A stretch of 9,581 nt of DNA, from positions 1 to 9,581 of the forward strand of contig CANQOD010000033.1 of NCBI GenBank assembly GCA_947625395.1, read 5' to 3'. The notes beneath the pieces are model-generated. The model did not search any database and was not told where the DNA came from. It saw nothing but the letters and a program-made list of their open reading frames with translations. This stretch comes from an uncultured Bacilli bacterium. GTDB lineage: Bacteria; Bacillota_I; Bacilli_A; RF39; UBA660. Both the position numbers and the translations under genes were made by a program. Of the stretch, positions 6,438 to 9,581 are shown piece after piece (the stretch's first letter is position 1; the number at the start of each line of letters is the position of its first letter).

Positions 6438-7939
6438 AAAAAATCATCCAAACATTCAAAAACTATCATCCCTGTAAACCACTCGCAATGCTCTTTCTTT
6501 TTCTCCCTTTTATTGCTGGAGAAGTCATCTTTCGGATTCTAGACAATGATTTTTGGTTCCTTATCAGTCTTGGAAGACAGATTGTTTCGAAAGGAATTCC
6601 TTGGATAGAACCCCTCACTTTGCATCAAGGGCTTTCTTTTGTTGCGCAACAGTGGCTGACCGATGTCATTTTCTATTCCATCTATCGCTCGATAGGCCAA
6701 ATCGGAATGATTCTGCTTCTAATGGTTGCCACCGCGCTCATCACCTATTTATTGTATCGTCTTACCATGCTCGTCAGTGAAAGAAAACTCTATTTATCGA
6801 TTTTCATTACTGTCATTACGCTCTTTTTGCTTTTACTGTCTTACATTCGTACACGTCCTCAAATTTTTGATTTTATCCTTTTTCTCCTAGAACTACTAGC
6901 CCTTGAAAGTTATCTACGAACCAAAGAAAAAAAGTATCTATTCCTCTTACCAATTCTTTCGATTTTACTTATCAATTTACATTGTTCAAGTTGGTTCCTC
7001 TTGTTCTGTTTCTTTCTGCCTTATCTCATTGATGCATGCCAATTTCATCTAGGTCCCATCAAAAGCGAGGGGGCTCCTAAATTGCCCTTGTTCATCAGTG
7101 GCATTGCCATGCTGTTAGGGGGACTCATCAATCCTTACCACATCAAAGCAATTACCTATCTCCTTACTTCTTATGGAAATCCAGTTGTGAACAAAATTGT
7201 CGGTGAAATGCATCCCATGTTTCAATCAGGCCCTTATTGTACAATCGTCTTTCTTCTCTCAGTCTGTCTTCTAGGGTATACCTACTGGAAACATTTTGAC
7301 AAGATAAAGGTGCGCTATCTCCTCCTCCAACTAGGAACCATTGTTTTAGCAACCAGCAATGTAAAAGGATATAGTTTCTTCCTCGTGGGTGGCGTATTCC
7401 CTTTTGCATACTACTTCAAAGATGCATTTTCTACTTATCAAGACCAGTATCTCTACACCAAAGATTTCTATTTCAAATATGGCTTGCTTGTTTGCTGCTT
7501 GTTTTTCTTTCCTACTCTTATCTCGTCCCTACTTCCTCAAAGCTATTTTGACTCTATCAACACAAGAAAAATATGGGCCTATCTAGAAGCAAACACGAAC
7601 AAAAAAGACGTCATCTTATATACCGACTATGATACGGGTTCCTTTTATGAATGGCATCAATATCGTGTTTATCTAGACGCAAGAGCCGAAGTCTTTTTAA
7701 AAGCCAATAACCAAAAAGAAGACATTCTCTATGAATATGATGCTTTACAAACAGGACGCTTAAATCCCCAAGATTTCCTCAACAGGTATGCCTTTACCCA
7801 TCTCATCGTCCATCAAAAAAATCAGAATCTCTTTCTTTATTTAAAAAAGAACAAAGATTATCGAATGGTCCTGAAAGAAAAAGCCAAAACAAACAAAAAA
7901 CTGACCTATTATTTATTTGAAAAAGTATCTTCCTCGTAA
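6434..7939 (+). CDS. polytopic GT-C-like membrane protein (probable glycosyltransferase)
   Basis: The 501-aa product has about ten hydrophobic segments, mostly within residues 17-365, and a soluble C-terminal tail (about 370-501). After the first helix comes an acidic loop, LDNDFW at 36-41, then GRQIVSKGIPW, an aromatic stretch, and AQQWLTDVIFY (71-81). An acidic residue after helix 1 followed by this type of loop is the hallmark of GT-C enzymes (ArnT/PMT-like), which use polyprenyl-phosphate sugars at the outer membrane face. RPQIFDF at 141-147 and the tail motif YTDYDTGSFYEW ... YLDAR (396-416) recur in bacterial relatives. Its start overlaps the flavoenzyme stop (ATGA), and GAGG at 6423-6426 lies inside that gene, so translation is coupled. 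Coupling suggests the two act on one glycan or lipid-linked sugar (inference). A non-catalytic GT-C relative cannot be excluded. Confidence 0.72.
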   Translation: MKKIIQTFKNYHPCKPLAMLFLFLPFIAGEVIFRILDNDFWFLISLGRQIVSKGIPWIEPLTLHQGLSFVAQQWLTDVIFYSIYRSIGQIGMILLLMVATALITYLLYRLTMLVSERKLYLSIFITVITLFLLLLSYIRTRPQIFDFILFLLELLALESYLRTKEKKYLFLLPILSILLINLHCSSWFLLFCFFLPYLIDACQFHLGPIKSEGAPKLPLFISGIAMLLGGLINPYHIKAITYLLTSYGNPVVNKIVGEMHPMFQSGPYCTIVFLLSVCLLGYTYWKHFDKIKVRYLLLQLGTIVLATSNVKGYSFFLVGGVFPFAYYFKDAFSTYQDQYLYTKDFYFKYGLLVCCLFFFPTLISSLLPQSYFDSINTRKIWAYLEANTNKKDVILYTDYDTGSFYEWHQYRVYLDARAEVFLKANNQKEDILYEYDALQTGRLNPQDFLNRYAFTHLIVHQKNQNLFLYLKKNKDYRMVLKEKAKTNKKLTYYLFEKVSSS

Positions 7940-7957
7940 ATGAAAGATACTTTTTTA
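7921..7957. terminator. bidirectional intrinsic terminator between convergent genes
   Basis: A perfect 12-bp inverted repeat pairs AAAAAGTATCTT (7921-7932) with AAGATACTTTTT (7945-7956) around a 12-nt loop. The flanking A- and T-runs supply a U-tract on both strands, so it can end the plus-strand unit (4484-7939) and the minus-strand trmL unit. The plus-strand stop codon (7937-7939) lies in the loop, and the last bases of trmL (from 7955) touch the right arm. Confidence 0.85.
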
Positions 7958-8476
7958 TCGTTCTAAATAATCCGCACCCTTATGGGCAGCATCGCCTGGT
8001 TCTTCTAGTAAAAGTCCTCGATAATTCTGTTGTCTTAAAACTTCATAGATAACAATGGCACAACTATTGGACACATTTAAAGCTCTGACTTTATCCGTCA
8101 TTGGAATACGCATACAGTGTTCTAAGTCTTTTTGTAAAATCTCTTTCGGAATTCCTGTAGATTCTTTTCCAAAAATAAAGTAAAGATTCTCATTTATTTC
8201 ATTCCGATAATCAAAGGCTGTATGGGGCTTTCTTCCATATCTTGTGAAATAATAATAAACTCCTGGATTAGCCTGTTGAAAAGCTGCGAAGTTTTCATAC
8301 ACTTGGTAGTCTAATTGGTCAATATAGTTGACACCACTTCTTTTCAGCCTGGCACTATCTAGAGAAAAGCCCAAAGGTTGAATCAAATGAAGTTTGGTTC
8401 CAGTTGCGACACAAGTCCGCATGATATTCCCTGTATTTTGGGGAATCTCCGGTTCATATAAAACAATGTGGTTCAT
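7955..8476 (-). CDS. trmL: tRNA (cytidine/uridine-2'-O-)-methyltransferase TrmL
   Basis: TrmL is a small SPOUT-superfamily methyltransferase that uses S-adenosylmethionine to methylate the 2'-OH of the wobble nucleotide (position 34) of two leucine tRNAs; it works as a cytoplasmic dimer. The 173-aa length matches the minimal family. All three SPOUT motifs are visible: PEIPQNTGNIMRTC (9-22, with the conserved Arg20), FGKESTGIP (102-110), and CMRIPM then RALNVSNSCAIVIYE (121-126 and 131-145), which form the trefoil knot and cofactor pocket. The start has AAGAGG at 8488-8483, 6 nt upstream, and overlaps the stop of the upstream membrane thioredoxin-fold gene by ATGA, so its expression is coupled to that gene. 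It ends inside the shared terminator. The residues after about 152 are a short family-typical tail. Confidence 0.95.
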   Translation of the reverse strand: MNHIVLYEPEIPQNTGNIMRTCVATGTKLHLIQPLGFSLDSARLKRSGVNYIDQLDYQVYENFAAFQQANPGVYYYFTRYGRKPHTAFDYRNEINENLYFIFGKESTGIPKEILQKDLEHCMRIPMTDKVRALNVSNSCAIVIYEVLRQQNYRGLLLEEPGDAAHKGADYLER

Positions 8477-8961
8477 TCATAACCTCTTGCTTTTAAAAAT
8501 TCTTTCGTGCTTTCTAACGACAACTGACTTGCCTGATACTTTAAAGTGCCCTCTTCAAATTGCAGTAACATCGGATACATCTTTTCATCCATTGTCAAAC
8601 CATTATTTTTTTGAAAACTTTCTAGGTAGCTTGTTTGTTCTTCTGTCTTCGTCGCATTCAAATAAATGATGGTGGATTCTAAACCTTTTTGTTTCACATA
8701 GTAACGGAAGTCCTTTTCAAAATCTCGACAAGTTTGATTTTGGGCAGAACACACATAAAGGAGCGTATCCGGTTCCTCTAATAAGTAATGTTCTACTTCT
8801 GATGGCAACAATTCTTGTAAAACATCACGAATGACAGGCACTTGCATTTGATAGTCTTGATAAGCTTGATACCACTGTACTAAATAAAGAACCAAAAAAA
8901 TGACTAATAGATAAATACAACCTAAAATCACATAATTCTTTACTGGCTTCTTTTTCATCAT
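8473..8961 (-). CDS. membrane-anchored thioredoxin-fold protein with CX6C pair
   Basis: The 162-aa product has a basic N-terminus, one membrane helix (about 9-29) and an exported domain. The domain follows the thioredoxin pattern: strand TLLYVCSAQNQTC (67-78), a charged helix, strand STIIYLNAT, and a MYPMLLQF strand holding the expected cis-proline (Pro130). The cysteines are Cys71 and Cys78, a CX6C spacing instead of CXXC, so classical thiol-disulfide exchange is doubtful; a structural disulfide or a degenerate fold is as likely. Start: AAGAGG (8972-8967) lies 5 nt from ATG 8961 and 8 nt from ATG 8958. The GTG at 8967, which gives the longest frame, is inside the ribosome binding site and is rejected. 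It is the first gene of a two-gene unit with trmL, from its own promoter. It may belong to a small thioredoxin-like family such as DUF6568 (not certain). Confidence 0.82.
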   Translation of the reverse strand: MMKKKPVKNYVILGCIYLLVIFLVLYLVQWYQAYQDYQMQVPVIRDVLQELLPSEVEHYLLEEPDTLLYVCSAQNQTCRDFEKDFRYYVKQKGLESTIIYLNATKTEEQTSYLESFQKNNGLTMDEKMYPMLLQFEEGTLKYQASQLSLESTKEFLKARGYE

Positions 8962-8978
8962 AGTCACCTCTTATTCCT

Positions 8979-9007
8979 ATTTTAACACACTTTTACACCG
9001 GGTTCAA
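8979..9007 (-). promoter_or_regulatory. promoter for the thioredoxin-fold/trmL unit
   Basis: On the minus strand TTGAAC (9007-9002) and TAAAAT (8984-8979) are separated by 17 nt. Both boxes match the sigma-A consensus at four or five of six positions. The start site would fall near 8972, almost on the ribosome binding site, giving a very short leader. Confidence 0.6.
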
Positions 9008-9021
9008 TAAACAAACAAAAA

Positions 9022-9052
9022 GCAACTTTGATTTGACAGATAGAACAGTTGC
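9022..9052. repeat. short inverted repeat around the -35 region
   Basis: GCAACT (9022-9027) and AGTTGC (9047-9052) form a perfect 6-bp inverted repeat with a 19-nt gap. The gap contains the TTGACA of the plus-strand promoter. The spacing and position would suit a repressor operator, but arms this short can arise by chance. A run of eight T starts 6 nt after the right arm, which is too far for a good terminator. Confidence 0.3.
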
Positions 9053-9060
9053 CCTACATT
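9033..9060 (+). promoter_or_regulatory. promoter for the 71-aa Tyr/Pro-rich protein
   Basis: A perfect -35 box TTGACA (9033-9038) is followed after 16 nt by TACATT (9055-9060), four of six matches to TATAAT. Transcription would start near 9067, leaving a leader of about 40 nt. A second possible element, CATATGCTA at 9077-9085, fits the -10 pattern CATANNNTA of sporulation sigma factors E/K. No well-spaced partner -35 is evident, so the vegetative reading is preferred. Confidence 0.5.
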
Positions 9061-9105
9061 TTTTTTAGTAAGCATTCATATGCTACAACATAAAGGAGGA
9101 TATTT

Positions 9106-9321
9106 ATGCATCCAAGAAATGCTTATCAATCTTATCCAAGAAGACCTGATTCTTACCAAAATAACAATCGCAATTTAGGAGGATTATTATTGGGTGGCGC
9201 AGTGGGCTATGGACTTGGCTATTTCACTCCAAGACCGAACTATTACACTCCCTACCCAGTTTATCGTCCCTATCCTATTTATCCACCATTTTATCCAGTA
9301 GGTCCTTATGGAAGATTTTAA
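9106..9321 (+). CDS. small Tyr/Pro-rich protein with glycine-zipper-like segment
   Basis: The 71-aa protein has 13 Tyr, 13 Pro and 9 Gly and matches no family I can name. It has three parts: a polar, Asn/Arg-rich head (1-23), a hydrophobic Gly-rich segment (24-40, LGGLLLGGAVGYGLGYF, glycines at 25, 26, 30, 31, 34, 36 and 38) that could pack as a glycine zipper or short membrane helix, and a Tyr-Pro tail (41-71) with YP steps at 50, 56, 59 and 63. There is no cysteine and no classical signal peptide. The gene is convincing despite its size: AAAGGAGG lies just before ATG, a promoter precedes it and an intrinsic terminator starts at its stop. Tyr/Pro/Gly-rich small proteins occur among spore coat and surface proteins, so a structural or coat role is possible, but this is a resemblance in composition only. 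Confidence 0.75.
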   Translation: MHPRNAYQSYPRRPDSYQNNNRNLGGLLLGGAVGYGLGYFTPRPNYYTPYPVYRPYPIYPPFYPVGPYGRF

Positions 9322-9347
9322 AAAGTGTCCCGCAAGACACTTTTTTT
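9320..9347. terminator. intrinsic terminator, probably bidirectional
   Basis: AAAAAGTGTC (9320-9329) pairs with GACACTTTTT (9336-9345) around the hexaloop CCGCAA, followed by further T residues. It overlaps the stop of the 71-aa gene (9319-9321). On the minus strand the same hairpin ends in a U-run, so it can also stop the convergent gene that ends at 9355. Confidence 0.88.
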
Positions 9348-9354
9348 AAGTTCA

Positions 9355-9581
9355 TCAAGAGATAGATTCCTGAAGCGCAATTCGATATGGATTTTGTTGG
9401 GAACCCGTACCACTCACATAAGCCGTCAGGGCATTTAAGTAGACAACGGGACGATTAAGTAGTGAAGAAGAAACAGCTGTTGCAAGAACACGACCGGTTG
9501 CGTCAAGTGTATAAACTTGATTCTCATCCGTTCCCACTTGATTAGAAAAAGTCATTCTTTCTCGACTCAACCAACTCGTTG
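9355..9581 (-). CDS. C-terminal end of a DUF6273-like domain protein (5' part outside the window)
   Basis: The minus-strand frame is open from the window edge to a TGA at 9357-9355, giving the last 74 residues of a longer protein. An in-frame TTG at 9570 is not a credible start, because it lacks a ribosome binding site and the frame continues upstream (Thr-Ser-Trp). The segment LLNRPVVYLNALTAYVSGTG followed by SQQNPYRI matches the closing motif of both repeated domains of the 615-aa surface protein encoded at 979-2826 (RPAVRI...GDGTYEDPYRL and KLSVYF...GDGTQENPYKL). The upstream TSWLS may correspond to the SSWML of copy 1. A short tail (ALQESIS) follows. It has no sorting signal or membrane segment at the C-terminus, so any anchor lies in the missing N-terminal part. 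It converges on the terminator at 9320-9347. Confidence 0.72.
   Translation of the reverse strand, partial: TSWLSRERMTFSNQVGTDENQVYTLDATGRVLATAVSSSLLNRPVVYLNALTAYVSGTGSQQNPYRIALQESIS

Noticed and set aside
8962..8967. GTG start at 8967 for the membrane thioredoxin-fold protein
   Set aside because: The codon is embedded in the AAGAGGTG ribosome binding site that serves ATG 8961 or 8958.
9059..9066. T8 run plus GCAACT/AGTTGC as a terminator of an upstream plus-strand transcript
   Set aside because: There is no plus-strand gene upstream, the stem is only 6 bp with a 19-nt loop, and the T-run is separated from it by 6 nt.

Overview
The window looks like chromosome of a low-GC Gram-positive bacterium (Bacillota). 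It is AT-rich, with strong AGAGG/AGGAGG ribosome binding sites, a class B-like sortase, a lipoprotein with a typical lipobox, and U-tailed hairpin terminators. TGA is used as a stop (for example at 6435-6437 and 8473-8475), so the code is the standard one and not the Mycoplasma one. The protein style (pseudopilin-like, Ig-like and DUF6273-like surface modules, small membrane thioredoxin-fold proteins) recalls uncultured gut Bacilli of the RF39/Erysipelotrichia kind. That placement is inference. No RNA gene, mobile element, CRISPR array or gene-free stretch above 300 bases was seen.

Layout. (1) 4397 to 1, minus strand: a tight four-gene envelope operon. It holds a five-helix membrane protein with a large exported domain, a 615-aa anchored modular surface protein, a class B-like sortase, and the start of another membrane-anchored exported protein that runs off the window. 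The first two junctions (14 and 6-9 nt) and the third (13 nt) each overlap a TAG stop with, or set it directly beside, the next Shine-Dalgarno sequence. (2) 4484 to 7939, plus strand: a thioredoxin-like lipoprotein, a flavoprotein of the UDP-galactopyranose mutase/amine oxidase type, and a polytopic GT-C-like membrane protein. The last two overlap by ATGA. The set ends in a strong terminator shared with the convergent unit. (3) 8961 to 7955, minus strand: a membrane-anchored thioredoxin-fold protein overlapping trmL (tRNA wobble 2'-O-methyltransferase) by ATGA. (4) 9106 to 9321, plus strand: a solitary 71-aa Tyr/Pro-rich protein with its own promoter and terminator. (5) 9581 to 9355, minus strand: the C-terminal end of another protein carrying the DUF6273-like terminal motif seen twice in the 615-aa protein.

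Taken together, most of the window concerns the cell envelope: surface display by sortase, a probable lipid-linked sugar or glycan step (flavoenzyme plus GT-C protein), and extracytoplasmic thiol chemistry (two thioredoxin-fold proteins beside exported proteins with cysteine pairs). A functional link between these units is inference. The least familiar elements are the sortase operon with its modular protein and the Tyr/Pro-rich small protein.
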